Shown here one piece after another: positions 53,253 to 62,330 of a stretch of DNA of 64,000 bases. The position numbers and the translations under genes are program-made. The DNA is from Porphyromonas sp. oral taxon 275. GTDB taxonomy: Bacteria > Bacteroidota > Bacteroidia > Bacteroidales > Porphyromonadaceae. Position 1 is the first letter of the stretch. Every line of letters starts with the position of its first letter. A model generated the notes under the pieces. That model was not told the DNA's origin. It did not search any database and saw only the letters and a program-made list of their open reading frames with translations. Location of the stretch: contig NZ_CP072333.1 of the NCBI RefSeq assembly GCF_018127745.1, forward strand, positions 124,001 through 188,000. The letters run 5' to 3'.

Positions 53253-55406
53253 CTAAGCGTCCTCCCCGAGGAGGATCTCAAGCACCTTGGCGGCGGAGTA
53301 AGCCACAGGAGTACCAGGGCCGAAGATAGCGGCAACGCCAGCGTTGTAGAGGAACTCGTAGTCCTGAGCAGGGATCACACCACCAGCGGTGATAAGGATG
53401 TCGGGACGGCCGAGCTTCTTCAGCTCTTCGATCACCTGAGGGATGAGCGTCTTGTGCCCTGCTGCGAGCGAGGAGACACCCATGACGTGTACGTCGTTCT
53501 CGACAGCCTGGCGGGCTGCTTCCTCTGGCGTCTGGAAGAGGGGACCCATGTCGACGTCGAAGCCGCAGTCAGCGTAGCCAGTAGCTACCACCTTAGCACC
53601 ACGGTCGTGCCCGTCCTGACCCATCTTGGCGATCATGATACGAGGCTGACGCCCTTCCTTCTCGGCGAACTTCTTCGCCAGTTCTTTAGCACGTGCGAAG
53701 TCTTTGTCTTCGCCAGATTCTGATGAGTACACGCCTGAGATCGTACGGATGATAGCCTTGTAGCGACCGACGACCTTCTCGCAGGCGTCGGAGATCTCAC
53801 CGAGCGAAGCGCGCAGCGCTGCAGCCTTGACGGCGAGGTCGAGGAGGTTGCCTTCCTTGGTCTCTACGCAGTGCGTGATGGCCTCGAGGGCAGCCTTGAC
53901 CGCAGCCTCATCGCGGTTCTTGCGCAGCTCGTTGAGGCGCTCGATCTGCTGGAGGCGTACAGCCGTATTGTCGATCTCGAGGATGTCGATCGGGTCTTCC
54001 TTCTCGAGACGATACTTATTGATCCCGACGATGACCTGCTGGCGGGAGTCGATACGAGCCTGTGTGCGGGCAGCAGCCTCCTCGATACGCATCTTCGGTA
54101 GACCCGTCTCGATAGCCTTAGCCATACCGCCCATGCTCTCGACTTCCTTGATGTGCTCCCAGGCCTTGTGCATTAGCTCGTTGGTCAGGCTCTCCACGTA
54201 GTAGGAGCCAGCCCATGGGTCGATCTCCTTACAGATCATGGTTTCCTCCTGGATGTAGATCTGGGTGTTACGAGCGATACGAGCGGAGAAGTCCGTAGGC
54301 AGAGCAATGGCTTCGTCCAGGGCGTTGGTGTGGAGCGACTGCGTGTGCCCAAGGGCTGCACCCATGGCCTCGATACAGGTACGACCTACGTTGTTGAAGG
54401 GGTCCTGCTCGGTGAGCGACCAGCCAGAGGTCTGGCTGTGGGTACGCAGTGCGAGGCTCTTGGGGTTCTCGGGGTTGAACTGCTTGACGATCTTGGACCA
54501 GAGGCAGCGTGCAGCACGCATCTTGGCGATCTCCATGAAGTGGTTCATCCCGATGGCCCAGAAGAAGGACAGACGTGGGGCGAACTTGTCCACGGGGATA
54601 CCAGCGGCGATCCCAGCCTTGAGGTACTCGAGCCCGTCGGCCAGCGTGTAGGCCATCTCGATATCCGCCGTAGCACCGGCCTCCTGCATGTGGTAGCCGG
54701 AGATGGAGATCGAGTTGAACTTAGGCATGTTCTGCGACGTGTACTCGAAGATGTCGGCGATGATACGCATCGAGAATTCGGGTGGGTAGATGTAGGTGTT
54801 ACGCACCATGAATTCCTTGAGGATGTCGTTCTGGATCGTCCCAGCCATCTCATCGAGCTTAGCGCCCTGCTCGAGCCCAGCGTTGATGTAGAAGGCCATG
54901 ACGGGCAGCACGGCACCGTTCATCGTCATCGAGACGGACATCTTGTTGAGGGGGATCCCGTCGAAGAGGACCTTCATATCCTCCAGCGAGCAGATGGATA
55001 CCCCAGCCTTCCCGACGTCACCGACGACACGCGAGTGGTCGGCGTCGTAGCCACGGTGGGTCGCCAGGTCAAAGGCTACGGACAGCCCCTTCTGACCTGC
55101 GGCGAGGTTACGACGGTAGAAGGCATTGGACTCCTCAGCCGTGGAGAAGCCAGCGTACTGACGGATCGTCCAGGGACGCATCGCGTACATGCCGCTATAG
55201 GGGCCACGGAGGTAAGGGGGCAGACCAGAGGCGTAGTCCAGGTGCTCCATGCCCTCGAGGTCGTGGGCCGTATAGACGGGCTTGACGAGGATCTGCTCGG
55301 CCGTACGCCATACGGCGTCGTTGCTCTGCTTCGCAGCCCACTCCACGGGGCAGGTCTGTGCGAAGCCTGCAGACTTGATATCAATATTCTTGAATTGTGG
55401 TTTCAT
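53253..55406 (-). CDS. mutB: Methylmalonyl-CoA mutase, catalytic subunit MutB
   Basis: 717 residues. The B12-dependent enzyme interconverts succinyl-CoA and methylmalonyl-CoA, used by these anaerobes for propionate formation. The N-terminal TIM-barrel part has [30 protein letters not shown] and [21 protein letters not shown]. The C-terminal cobalamin domain has D598-x-H600-x2-G603 ([10 protein letters not shown]), where the His coordinates cobalt, and the [13 protein letters not shown] motif. It lies 18 bp downstream of mutA. Length is normal. No MeaB chaperone or epimerase gene is adjacent here. Confidence 0.97.
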   Translation of the reverse strand: MKPQFKNIDIKSAGFAQTCPVEWAAKQSNDAVWRTAEQILVKPVYTAHDLEGMEHLDYASGLPPYLRGPYSGMYAMRPWTIRQYAGFSTAEESNAFYRRNLAAGQKGLSVAFDLATHRGYDADHSRVVGDVGKAGVSICSLEDMKVLFDGIPLNKMSVSMTMNGAVLPVMAFYINAGLEQGAKLDEMAGTIQNDILKEFMVRNTYIYPPEFSMRIIADIFEYTSQNMPKFNSISISGYHMQEAGATADIEMAYTLADGLEYLKAGIAAGIPVDKFAPRLSFFWAIGMNHFMEIAKMRAARCLWSKIVKQFNPENPKSLALRTHSQTSGWSLTEQDPFNNVGRTCIEAMGAALGHTQSLHTNALDEAIALPTDFSARIARNTQIYIQEETMICKEIDPWAGSYYVESLTNELMHKAWEHIKEVESMGGMAKAIETGLPKMRIEEAAARTQARIDSRQQVIVGINKYRLEKEDPIDILEIDNTAVRLQQIERLNELRKNRDEAAVKAALEAITHCVETKEGNLLDLAVKAAALRASLGEISDACEKVVGRYKAIIRTISGVYSSESGEDKDFARAKELAKKFAEKEGRQPRIMIAKMGQDGHDRGAKVVATGYADCGFDVDMGPLFQTPEEAARQAVENDVHVMGVSSLAAGHKTLIPQVIEELKKLGRPDILITAGGVIPAQDYEFLYNAGVAAIFGPGTPVAYSAAKVLEILLGEDA

Positions 55407-55424
55407 TTCTTTCGTCCTTCCCTA

Positions 55425-57284
55425 TTAGTTAATACCCAGCTTGTGGTTGAACTGGCGGAGCGTCTCTAGGACGTTGCTCTTGACGTTGATGAAGTGCTCG
55501 ATGCCCACTGCCTTGAGGTCGTCCATGCAGGCTGGAGCACCAGCTACGACGAACTCTGCGCGACCTGCGAGGTACTTGTAGGCCTCGGGCGCGAACTCGG
55601 CGTACTCATCATCGCTCGAGCAGAGGACGACGATGGAGGCGCCTGCTGCGAGTGCTGCGTCTACGCCCTCCTGGACGGTAGCAAAGCCGAGGTTGTCCTG
55701 GACCTTGTAGCCAGCGCAGGCGAAGAAGTTACTGGAGAACTGCGAGCGGGCTAGGCGCATGGCCAGGTTCCCGATCGTCAGCATGAAGACCTTGACGTCC
55801 TTGCCGCTGCGCTCGGTAGCCAGACGCAGTGCCTCGAACTCGGAGGCGCCGCGATCGAAGTTCAGCGCCTCGATGGTCGCCGTGCCGCAGCCACAGCTGT
55901 GCGCGGCGGGAGCTGCGGCGGGGAGCTTCTGCGCTGCCGTCTCGGTAAAGTTGGGGAACTGGTTCGTCCCGAGGAAGATCTCCTTACGCGCAGCTACAGC
56001 AGCATGGCGCTTAGCGTTGCTGGCGTTGACGGCCTTCTGGACTTCACCAGCCTCAGCAGCTACGGCGAAGCCGCCTTCCTCCTCTACGGAGAGGAAGAGC
56101 TTCCAGGCCTGGTCGGCGATCGAGTTTGTCAGGTGTTCTACATAGTAGGAGCCTGCAGCGGGGTCGATGACCTTGTCGAAGTGACATTCCTCCTTGAGGA
56201 GCAGCTGCTGGTTGCGTGCGATACGCTCGGAGAAGCTGTCGGACTCCTGGTAGGTGACGTCGAAGGGCTGTACCGTGATGGAGTCTACACCGCCCAGCGA
56301 AGCCGACATAGCCTCGGTCTGCGTGCGGAGCAGGTTGACGTGTGCGTCGTAGATGGTCTTGTTCCAGGTGGAGGTGACGGCCTGCATGTGGATCTTGGCC
56401 GCCTCGCCCTTGTACTGGTCGCCGTAGGCGCCGATGATCTCGGCCCAGAGCCAGCGTGCTGCGCGGAACTTTGCCAGCTCCATGAAGTAGTTGGACCCGA
56501 CGCCGAAGACGAACTTGATGCGGCTCGTCAGCTCCTCGATCGAGAAGCCGCGCTCGGTGAGCTTGTCGATGAGCTCAGCACCGATGGCGAGGGCGTAGCC
56601 CAGCTCCTGGTAGATATAGGCACCAGCGTTGTTGAGGCTGAGGGCGTTGACCGTCAGCACGCGGTAGCCGGGGAGGGGACGGATAGCCTCGAGGATCCTC
56701 GCTGCAGCGTCTGCCCACTGGGGGTTGGAGATACCCTTGACGAGCTGCTTCTTGAAGGGGTCGAAGTTGATCGAGCCCTTGCACTGCTTGACATCCGCTC
56801 CTGTGCTAGCGAAGTAAGCAGCGAGCTCGCCAGCCAGCTGGCTAGCTACGGAGATGCAGCAGGAGAAATTCAGCTCAATCGCCTCGGGCATGATACCCTT
56901 GAGCAGTACGCTGAGCGTCTCCTTGTTTACCTGGTCGCGCTGTAGCTTGAAGCCCAGGGAGGTCACACCCTTGTTGAGGATGTCGAGCGCCTTGGTATTA
57001 GCCTCACCGGCGTCGTGTACCGTGATGTCCTGACGCACGAGCCACTCATTATCCATACGCGTGGAGCGTACGTAGGGGTACTCGCCAGGCATTACCTTGG
57101 GGGTGGAGAGCCCTTCGATGTCCTCGCGGCGGTAGAAGGGGTTCACGTTAAACCCTTCGTTGGTACGCCAGACGAGCTTGCGGTCGAAGTCTGCTCCCTT
57201 CAAGTCGGCTACGATCTTGTCCTTCCATTCCTGTGTGCTAATGGCAGGGAATTCGCTTAGTAACCGTTCTTTGTCAGTTGCCAT
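55425..57284 (-). CDS. mutA: Methylmalonyl-CoA mutase, small subunit MutA
   Basis: 619 residues. It pairs with MutB in the heterodimer and has no catalytic role in characterised enzymes. The barrel part is related to MutB (YRVLTVNALSLNNAGAYIYQELGYALAIG, DPAAGSYYVEHLTNSIADQAW), while the C-terminal B12-like domain lacks the D-x-H-x2-G motif, as expected for this subunit. A short Ala/Pro linker with HSCGCG (about 470) joins the two parts. It is the first gene of the operon, with a -7 element 37 bp upstream. Confidence 0.96.
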   Translation of the reverse strand: MATDKERLLSEFPAISTQEWKDKIVADLKGADFDRKLVWRTNEGFNVNPFYRREDIEGLSTPKVMPGEYPYVRSTRMDNEWLVRQDITVHDAGEANTKALDILNKGVTSLGFKLQRDQVNKETLSVLLKGIMPEAIELNFSCCISVASQLAGELAAYFASTGADVKQCKGSINFDPFKKQLVKGISNPQWADAAARILEAIRPLPGYRVLTVNALSLNNAGAYIYQELGYALAIGAELIDKLTERGFSIEELTSRIKFVFGVGSNYFMELAKFRAARWLWAEIIGAYGDQYKGEAAKIHMQAVTSTWNKTIYDAHVNLLRTQTEAMSASLGGVDSITVQPFDVTYQESDSFSERIARNQQLLLKEECHFDKVIDPAAGSYYVEHLTNSIADQAWKLFLSVEEEGGFAVAAEAGEVQKAVNASNAKRHAAVAARKEIFLGTNQFPNFTETAAQKLPAAAPAAHSCGCGTATIEALNFDRGASEFEALRLATERSGKDVKVFMLTIGNLAMRLARSQFSSNFFACAGYKVQDNLGFATVQEGVDAALAAGASIVVLCSSDDEYAEFAPEAYKYLAGRAEFVVAGAPACMDDLKAVGIEHFINVKSNVLETLRQFNHKLGIN

Positions 57285-57320
57285 AATAGTTCAATTTAGT
57301 GAATTGATTATTTATATCCA

Positions 57321-57328
57321 CAAAGGTA
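57321..57328 (-). promoter_or_regulatory. -7 element of mutA-mutB
   Basis: TACCTTTG on the minus strand, a perfect TAnnTTTG. The leader is only about 30 nt, so there is no room for a cobalamin riboswitch. Confidence 0.65.
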
Positions 57329-57396
57329 ACGTAAAAGGATGAAAGATCCTCACGCCCCTGCCTGCTCGGCTACCGGGGTCTACCTACCAGGGAGAT

Positions 57397-57456
57397 AAAA
57401 GGAATGTTCGCCGATCGTCCTCCATGCTTGGAGGCTGATCAGCGAACATTCCTTTT
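57397..57456. terminator. Terminator after rpsU
   Basis: A 15-bp perfect stem (57397-57411 with 57442-57456) encloses a second small hairpin; AAAA and TTTTT flank it, so it can act on both strands. Confidence 0.88.
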
Positions 57457-57596
57457 TGCTATTCTGTGGAGTCTTGGGCTGCACTTGTCGCCGTGCTGCT
57501 GCTCCATCTGTCGCCTCCTCCAGGGAGGGCTATACATGCACCCCTACCTTATATATAGGGCTGCGGTGAGGCGCTCTGGCCTCGGGCTCTGGCGAC

Positions 57597-57791
57597 CTAC
57601 TGCTCTTCAGCCTGATGGAGCTGCTTGACGTAGATGGCCTTCTCCATCTTCTTGCGTCGAGCCACCGAAGGCTTGATGAAGGCCTGACGTGCACGCAGGG
57701 CGCGCATCGTGCCCGTCTTCTCAAACTTTCTCTTGAAGCGTCTCAGAGCTCTTTCGATGTTTTCGCCCTCTTTTACTGGAACTACGATCAT
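57597..57791 (-). CDS. rpsU: 30S ribosomal protein S21
   Basis: 64 residues. It starts MIVVPVKEGENIERALRRFKRKF, the classic bS21 form, and continues with a basic helix (ARRKKMEKAIYVKQLHQAEE). S21 joins the small subunit late and helps with base pairing to the mRNA leader; in Bacteroidota, where Shine-Dalgarno use is low, it has been proposed to help hide the anti-Shine-Dalgarno sequence. It is a single gene with the best-formed promoter in the window. Confidence 0.97.
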   Translation of the reverse strand: MIVVPVKEGENIERALRRFKRKFEKTGTMRALRARQAFIKPSVARRKKMEKAIYVKQLHQAEEQ

Positions 57792-57859
57792 AATTCTTTT
57801 AGCTTATCTTGTTGTTATAGTTTATTCTTGCGTGGTCAAAGTACACTCTTATTGGTGCG

Positions 57860-57891
57860 CAAATTTACGAAGACTTTGCCTAATAAGCAAA
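57860..57891 (-). promoter_or_regulatory. Promoter of rpsU
   Basis: TTTG (57891-57888), exactly 20 nt, TAAATTTG (57867-57860); both elements are perfect. The leader is about 65 nt and AT-rich. Confidence 0.85.
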
Positions 57892-58221
57892 TAGCAAGCT
57901 CCGCGCTCGCTCCCGCTGTGCTCCCCTTTTGCTGGGATCGTAGGGGGAGGGGCGCTGACTAGCCCGCCTAGCAGCGGTAGGCCAAGCGTTCGGAGGCCTT
58001 AGACCCTTATCCCGAGTCTCTTGAGCTGTCTCTGCTGGCGCCCTCGCGCAACACACGGAGGGTGGGATGCTCCTGCTCCGAGTGCCCCTGCTCCGAGCTG
58101 GTGGATAGGCTCAGAGTACCGAGCTAAACGCACCTGCTGCTCGCTCTTGTCCTAGGCGGGCTAGGCTCGTCAGGGCCTCGTCAGCAACTGCTGGGGAGCT
58201 CCGATGCTCGGGGCGGGCTGT

Positions 58222-58310
58222 CTGAGTGATATCCCTGAGCGAGCTGAGGGACATCACTTGCGGCCGTGAGGGACGTCAGTCGGGAGGCTGAGGGATATGC
58301 CTCAGTACGC
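58222..58310. repeat. 22-bp-period palindromic array, four units (array A5)
   Basis: Centres GATATC (58228), GACATC (58250), GACGTC (58272) and GATATG (58294), exactly 22 bp apart. Unit order (AT, CA, CG, AT centres) equals that of array A6. The gap 57792-58427 otherwise holds the rpsU promoter, GC-rich sequence and no gene. Confidence 0.86.
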
Positions 58311-58427
58311 CCTTCTGCGGGCTGTCCCCTTGCTCTGACTTTGCCTGGGTCTCATCCGCTGCGGAGGGCGGCGCTGCCCATTGGCTGCCTAGGCTACCAG
58401 CCCTGTCTAGTGCGTCACGCGGCCACG

Positions 58428-59186
58428 TCAATCATAGGACCCGTCTAGAGCGAGCAGTCGCTCCTTGAGCTTCTGGTAGCTGACACGCCAAGCGTCGTCA
58501 GGGACCATATCCCTATTCTCTAGGATAGCATCGCTCTCCTCTAGGCGCTCGTCCATTAGCTCTGGGTCGACGAGCTGATAGAAGATGAGCCCTCTGAATA
58601 GGCCTTCTATAGGAGAGCCGTTGAACTCGATAGCCCAGAAGTCGCTCAGCTCCAGCTCCTCGATCCGGTTGCTCGGGATGGCGTATTCCACCTCGAAGTC
58701 ATCTAGCTCCTCCTCTATGTACTTGAAGGTCTCCAGACCCAGTAGCCTGGCTGTGTCGACGGTAGGATCGGCCTTCATTGCCCTCTGGGCCTTGATGAGC
58801 TCTGTGGGTAGTTCGGCTGAGCATGTGCCCTTAGCGATGCTCTGGGGCTCCTTATCAGGGTAGTCTAGCTCCTGCAGTACTCGCTCTACGGTAAGATATA
58901 CTACCTGGGGAGGCTTTACCTCGATGACGCCCTCCCGACTTATACTGAAGGCGAAGCAGAGGCGCCCGTAGGCGAAGGGCTTAAAGAAGCAGCAGGTGTA
59001 GCCCTCCGATTCCTGCTCTGTGTATCCATGGCGATCGAGGGCCTGCTCGATGAACATGTAGAAGGCTCCGAAGTGCTCATTCATTTTATCTATGACTGCC
59101 TTATCCAGCTCTGTGTGGCCAGGTCGCTTGAGGGCCTTCTTGATGAACCCGTAGCATGCTCCGAGGAGCTTCTTGATTCTATTCAT
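58428..59186 (-). CDS. Protein of unknown function with an internal N-terminal repeat
   Basis: 252 residues, not recognised. It has no signal peptide and is acidic, with many Glu and Asp. Residues 9-28 (GACYGFIKKALKRPGHTELD) and about 39-58 (GAFYMFIEQALDRHGYTEQE) are two copies of one helical motif. The middle (SREGVIEVKPPQVVYLTVERVL) looks like alternating strands, and the C-terminus is helical. It follows a small reading frame after 6 bp and both lie behind a perfect promoter, directly downstream of the McrBC genes. A role linked to that restriction system is possible but unproven. Confidence 0.7.
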   Translation of the reverse strand: MNRIKKLLGACYGFIKKALKRPGHTELDKAVIDKMNEHFGAFYMFIEQALDRHGYTEQESEGYTCCFFKPFAYGRLCFAFSISREGVIEVKPPQVVYLTVERVLQELDYPDKEPQSIAKGTCSAELPTELIKAQRAMKADPTVDTARLLGLETFKYIEEELDDFEVEYAIPSNRIEELELSDFWAIEFNGSPIEGLFRGLIFYQLVDPELMDERLEESDAILENRDMVPDDAWRVSYQKLKERLLALDGSYD

Positions 59187-59192
59187 GCTGTA

Positions 59193-59363
59193 CTATCTTA
59201 TGTTGCTTGATCTAGGGCTTAGCTGGGCTGTCCCTAGGGGATGGTTCTTGCTGCGAGGCTGCTTCGGGGGTGCGGCAGGCGTCTTGTTGGCGAAGGCCTT
59301 GGCTCCTCGGAGCGCTCTGATCTTATGGAGGACGGCGGTGGGTAGCCTATGTATATAGCTCAT
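59193..59363 (-). CDS. Possible small basic protein
   Basis: 56 codons from the ATG at 59363 (MSYIHRLPTAVLHKIRALRG), rich in Lys, Arg, Pro and Ala. Support is positional: a perfect promoter ends about 45 bp upstream, and the stop lies 6 bp before the 58428-59186 gene, as in an operon. No family is recognised and no Shine-Dalgarno-like sequence is seen, which is common in this phylum. It could instead be an untranslated leader. Confidence 0.4.
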   Translation of the reverse strand: MSYIHRLPTAVLHKIRALRGAKAFANKTPAAPPKQPRSKNHPLGTAQLSPRSSNIR

Positions 59364-59409
59364 CTTATGGCTTATGGAGTTGTGGCGTAGCACCTGTCGC
59401 ACGCCTCTG

Positions 59410-59441
59410 CAAACTTATACGAATCGCGGCAGCCGACCAAA
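59410..59441 (-). promoter_or_regulatory. Promoter of the 59363/59186 gene pair
   Basis: TTTG (59441-59438), exactly 20 nt, TAAGTTTG (59417-59410); both elements are perfect. It separates these genes from the upstream mcrBC transcript. Confidence 0.78.
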
Positions 59442-59445
59442 TAGA

Positions 59446-59486
59446 CGGAGGGGGGAGCATCCGACTAGTCGGGGCTCCTCCCTCCG
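59446..59486 (-). terminator. Hairpin after mcrC
   Basis: A 13-bp GC-rich stem (59446-59458 with 59474-59486, one mismatch) with a smaller inner stem; a short T-rich tail follows on the minus strand. Confidence 0.65.
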
Positions 59487-59513
59487 CTGCTGTGTTGTCC
59501 TCTCTCTCGGGCG

Positions 59514-60743
59514 CTATTGGACAGAGAGCGTGGGTAGTGGTACCGCTAGGCGATAGAAGCCCCAAAGATCCTTGTCCTCTCGCTCTGGGCAAAGGAAGTC
59601 CTCAAGCGGATGTGCTGCAAAGGGATTCGGCTCCGCCTCCTCGGTCGTTGGGTAGATCACAAGGCAGGGAATAGGCGCCGTGGGGGCTTCGCTGAATAGC
59701 CTACGGTCTCTCGCGTAGCCCGCCAGCTGCCTCACGATGTCCATATCTAGCTTGCCACCTGCTAGGTGAGGCTTGTACTTGGTGTCCATCACAAGTCGAG
59801 GCTGATAGCAGACGAAGTCGGGGCGTCCTGTCGCGCCCTCCTTTTGGTACTCGATACGATCTCCGTAGGCCTCCTTCAGGAGCCCGAGGACGTAGTGCTC
59901 GTAGAGTAGCGGCATGTCTAGCCAGAATACAGGACACAGCTCTTCCCTAGCCGTGACCTTCGTGAGACTATAGTCGTAGAGGCGGAGGATGGTCTGTGCT
60001 AGCCGAATGGCCACGGGGTACTCCTGGTACAGCTTCTGCGTCTTGAACTGCTTCAGCTCCCAGACCTCGATCTCATCTCCTACCCGAGCAAAGGAGGAGA
60101 GACAGCGGCTGATCGCTTCCTGTAGCGGCCGTAGGCCTGCGCTCTCGAGGGTGTAGAGGACCTGCTGCGCGAAGCGTAGTGCCTTCTTCAGGATCCTATT
60201 CTCAGGGATGTCCTCGGAGTATTCCTGATACCTGCAGTAGAACTTGTCGAGTCGCTTGCGCTGGATGTTGCAGCGCTCGTTGAGCGAGATGGCCAGGCGT
60301 CCTTTGACCTTCTTGAGGTTCTCCTCCCGCGGTACATAGCCTCGCTTGAGCCCCCGCTGGAGGAGCTCCTGGATCACAGAGAGGAAGTGGGCGAGGATGA
60401 GGGGGCTCAGTACGCTCTGCAGTTGCGGAGCCTTGATACGGGGCTGCTCTAGATCTAGGCTGTAGATCTGAGCTAAGGCCTTGGACTCTATGCCCGAGGC
60501 AAGACAGCGGCCGAACATCTGGAGGAAGTCTATTCGCGCGCAGCCTTGCTTAGGGCTGACCACTAAGGACAGCCCTCGCGCTTGATCAAGCCATTGTGCT
60601 CCGAGGACGTAGGAGGCACGGTAGCCAGCCGAGCCCTCCCAGCGGAAGAACCAGCGCTCGTATCCCTCCGGTGCAGGGAGGTGCATCCCCTCGCCCCATA
60701 ATCTCTCGAGCGAGGGGATGAACTCATGTTCCTGAACCTGCAT
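59514..60743 (-). CDS. mcrC: McrC-family restriction endonuclease subunit
   Basis: 409 residues. McrC is the nuclease partner of McrB in modification-dependent restriction. The N-terminal part (LVVSPKQGCARIDFLQMF) binds the McrB ring, and KKVKGRLAISLNERCNIQR is a typical central segment. The C-terminal PD-(D/E)xK nuclease has P308-D309 (GRPDFVCY) and D320-x-K322 (LVMDTKYK), so the catalytic site looks intact. The ATG shares one base with the McrB stop (TAATG), which fits coupled translation. A GC hairpin follows it. Confidence 0.92.
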   Translation of the reverse strand: MQVQEHEFIPSLERLWGEGMHLPAPEGYERWFFRWEGSAGYRASYVLGAQWLDQARGLSLVVSPKQGCARIDFLQMFGRCLASGIESKALAQIYSLDLEQPRIKAPQLQSVLSPLILAHFLSVIQELLQRGLKRGYVPREENLKKVKGRLAISLNERCNIQRKRLDKFYCRYQEYSEDIPENRILKKALRFAQQVLYTLESAGLRPLQEAISRCLSSFARVGDEIEVWELKQFKTQKLYQEYPVAIRLAQTILRLYDYSLTKVTAREELCPVFWLDMPLLYEHYVLGLLKEAYGDRIEYQKEGATGRPDFVCYQPRLVMDTKYKPHLAGGKLDMDIVRQLAGYARDRRLFSEAPTAPIPCLVIYPTTEEAEPNPFAAHPLEDFLCPEREDKDLWGFYRLAVPLPTLSVQ

Positions 60744-62164
60744 TATCCCTGCTGGCTATCCGTGGGCTGTTCCGTAAAGGGCTTGGCCTCCCTCCAGCAG
60801 GCGAAGTACTGCTCATCATCGGGGAGCTGGCGAAGGATACCATCCTTGATGTACTCCTGCAGCAGGGGTATGACCTCGTAGCGCATCTTCAGCTGGAGGG
60901 CTTCGAGACTCTCTGCCATGAAGTAGCTATGCCCGACCTTGAGGTCCTCGAGGTCGAAGTCCATAGCCTTATGCTTAGCAATAAAGGACTCTCTTCCCTC
61001 GGTCGTGCCATTGATCTCGTCGAAGAGGGCCAAGGCTGCGTCTTGTACCTCAGTAGGGATGGCTCGCGAAGGCTGGGCATAGTACTCCCTGAGCGCAGCC
61101 GCCCGAGGCTCTAGGGTGACGAAGGCGAAGCGGCGGCGTACGGCGTAGTCGATCGAGCCCGTAGAGCGGTCGGTGGTATTCATCGTCCCTATGATATATA
61201 GGTTGGAGGGCACGGAGAAGTCGTCCTTGGAATAGGGCAGCTTGACGTGCAGGCTGTGCTCCCCTCCTCCGCTGCGCTTGTCTGCCTCTAGTAGGGTGAT
61301 GAGCTCCCCGAAGATCTTCGAGATGTTGCCTCGGTTGATCTCATCAATGATCAGGACGTAGGAGGGGGCGCGGCGCTCCTCCGATACGGCCTCCTGGTAG
61401 GCTAATGTAGCTTCCCTGCAGATTGACTTGAAGATCCCGGGCTCGATGCGATAGCTGATGTGCCCGCTCTCTAGCTGCGGTTTCAGTCCCTCTACAAAGT
61501 CCTCGTAGTCCAGCGACTGGTGGAAGGTGCAGAAGCTGATCCGCCCGCTTGCTCGTAAGTGCTCGTACTCCTCCATGAGCCTAGCGCGCTTGTCGAAATC
61601 CGTGAAGGACTCATTACAGATCCCGACTGCGAGGGCTGCCGTAGTATAGGTCTTCCCTGTCCCAGGAGCACCTTGTAAAATGATATTCTTCTTGCTCTTG
61701 AGGAGCTCTGTATAAGCTCTGAGCGCTGTGCTCTCTTCTCTCCCTGTGGTCATGCTAGTGTATAGTCTGTTGATGTATTGCCACTGTCTTGTATGGCTGC
61801 CACAAGAGGTAAAGGTTTTTTGACTGAATAGACCAGGGTCAGGCTGCTCATCATCAGAGATAAAGCCAAGGACCTCGACATCTCTGTAGTGGATGGAGTG
61901 GTATTTCCTCTCTAAGGCCTCGTCGCTACGGCTGGGGCCAGTGATTCTACATAAGGCAATGGCTCTCTTGCCTTCGCGTACTAGGACGATCGAGCCTTCG
62001 GGGATATGCTTAAAGTCTTCGCATTGTTTGCTATCCCATTCACTTGTCCCAATGACGGGCTGTGGCTCTTCGAGTAGATCTCTCGACCGAATGATAAACG
62101 CGGATTCGGGCCCATCGGGCTTGTGCATCTGTATATGCCAGTACTTGTCGTGTTCGCTTCCCAT
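60743..62164 (-). CDS. mcrB: McrB-family AAA+ GTPase with an EVE/PUA-like N-terminal domain
   Basis: 473 residues from the ATG at 62164. A longer open frame reaches 62494, but its extra 110 residues translate the array A6 repeat and lie upstream of a perfect -7 element. The AAA+ part is typical: Walker A GAPGTGKT (165-172), Walker B IIDEINRGN (272-280), and MNTTDRS (328-334), the McrB GTP-specific signature. The N-terminal 130 residues (KYWHIQMHKPDG, HIPEGSIVLVREGKRAIALCRITG) resemble EVE/PUA-like readers of modified bases, which inferentially would select the target DNA. McrC follows. Confidence 0.9.
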   Translation of the reverse strand: MGSEHDKYWHIQMHKPDGPESAFIIRSRDLLEEPQPVIGTSEWDSKQCEDFKHIPEGSIVLVREGKRAIALCRITGPSRSDEALERKYHSIHYRDVEVLGFISDDEQPDPGLFSQKTFTSCGSHTRQWQYINRLYTSMTTGREESTALRAYTELLKSKKNIILQGAPGTGKTYTTAALAVGICNESFTDFDKRARLMEEYEHLRASGRISFCTFHQSLDYEDFVEGLKPQLESGHISYRIEPGIFKSICREATLAYQEAVSEERRAPSYVLIIDEINRGNISKIFGELITLLEADKRSGGGEHSLHVKLPYSKDDFSVPSNLYIIGTMNTTDRSTGSIDYAVRRRFAFVTLEPRAAALREYYAQPSRAIPTEVQDAALALFDEINGTTEGRESFIAKHKAMDFDLEDLKVGHSYFMAESLEALQLKMRYEVIPLLQEYIKDGILRQLPDDEQYFACWREAKPFTEQPTDSQQG

Positions 62165-62195
62165 ATTCAGAAGAGATGTATATGTAATCCATGGA

Positions 62196-62203
62196 CAAAG
62201 GTA
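62196..62203 (-). promoter_or_regulatory. -7 element of mcrBC
   Basis: TACCTTTG on the minus strand, a perfect TAnnTTTG, 31 bp upstream of the ATG at 62164; it decides that start over the longer frame. Confidence 0.68.
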
Positions 62204-62330
62204 AGGATAATTGCTTGTTCCCTTCAGAGGATATAAGGAGGGTGTATGATGCTGCGCTCTGAGCCTGCTGCGTCTTGAGGCAAAAGGAGAGGCGAAGGCG
62301 CTTGAGCGGAGTGCAAGCATAGGGGCGCGG

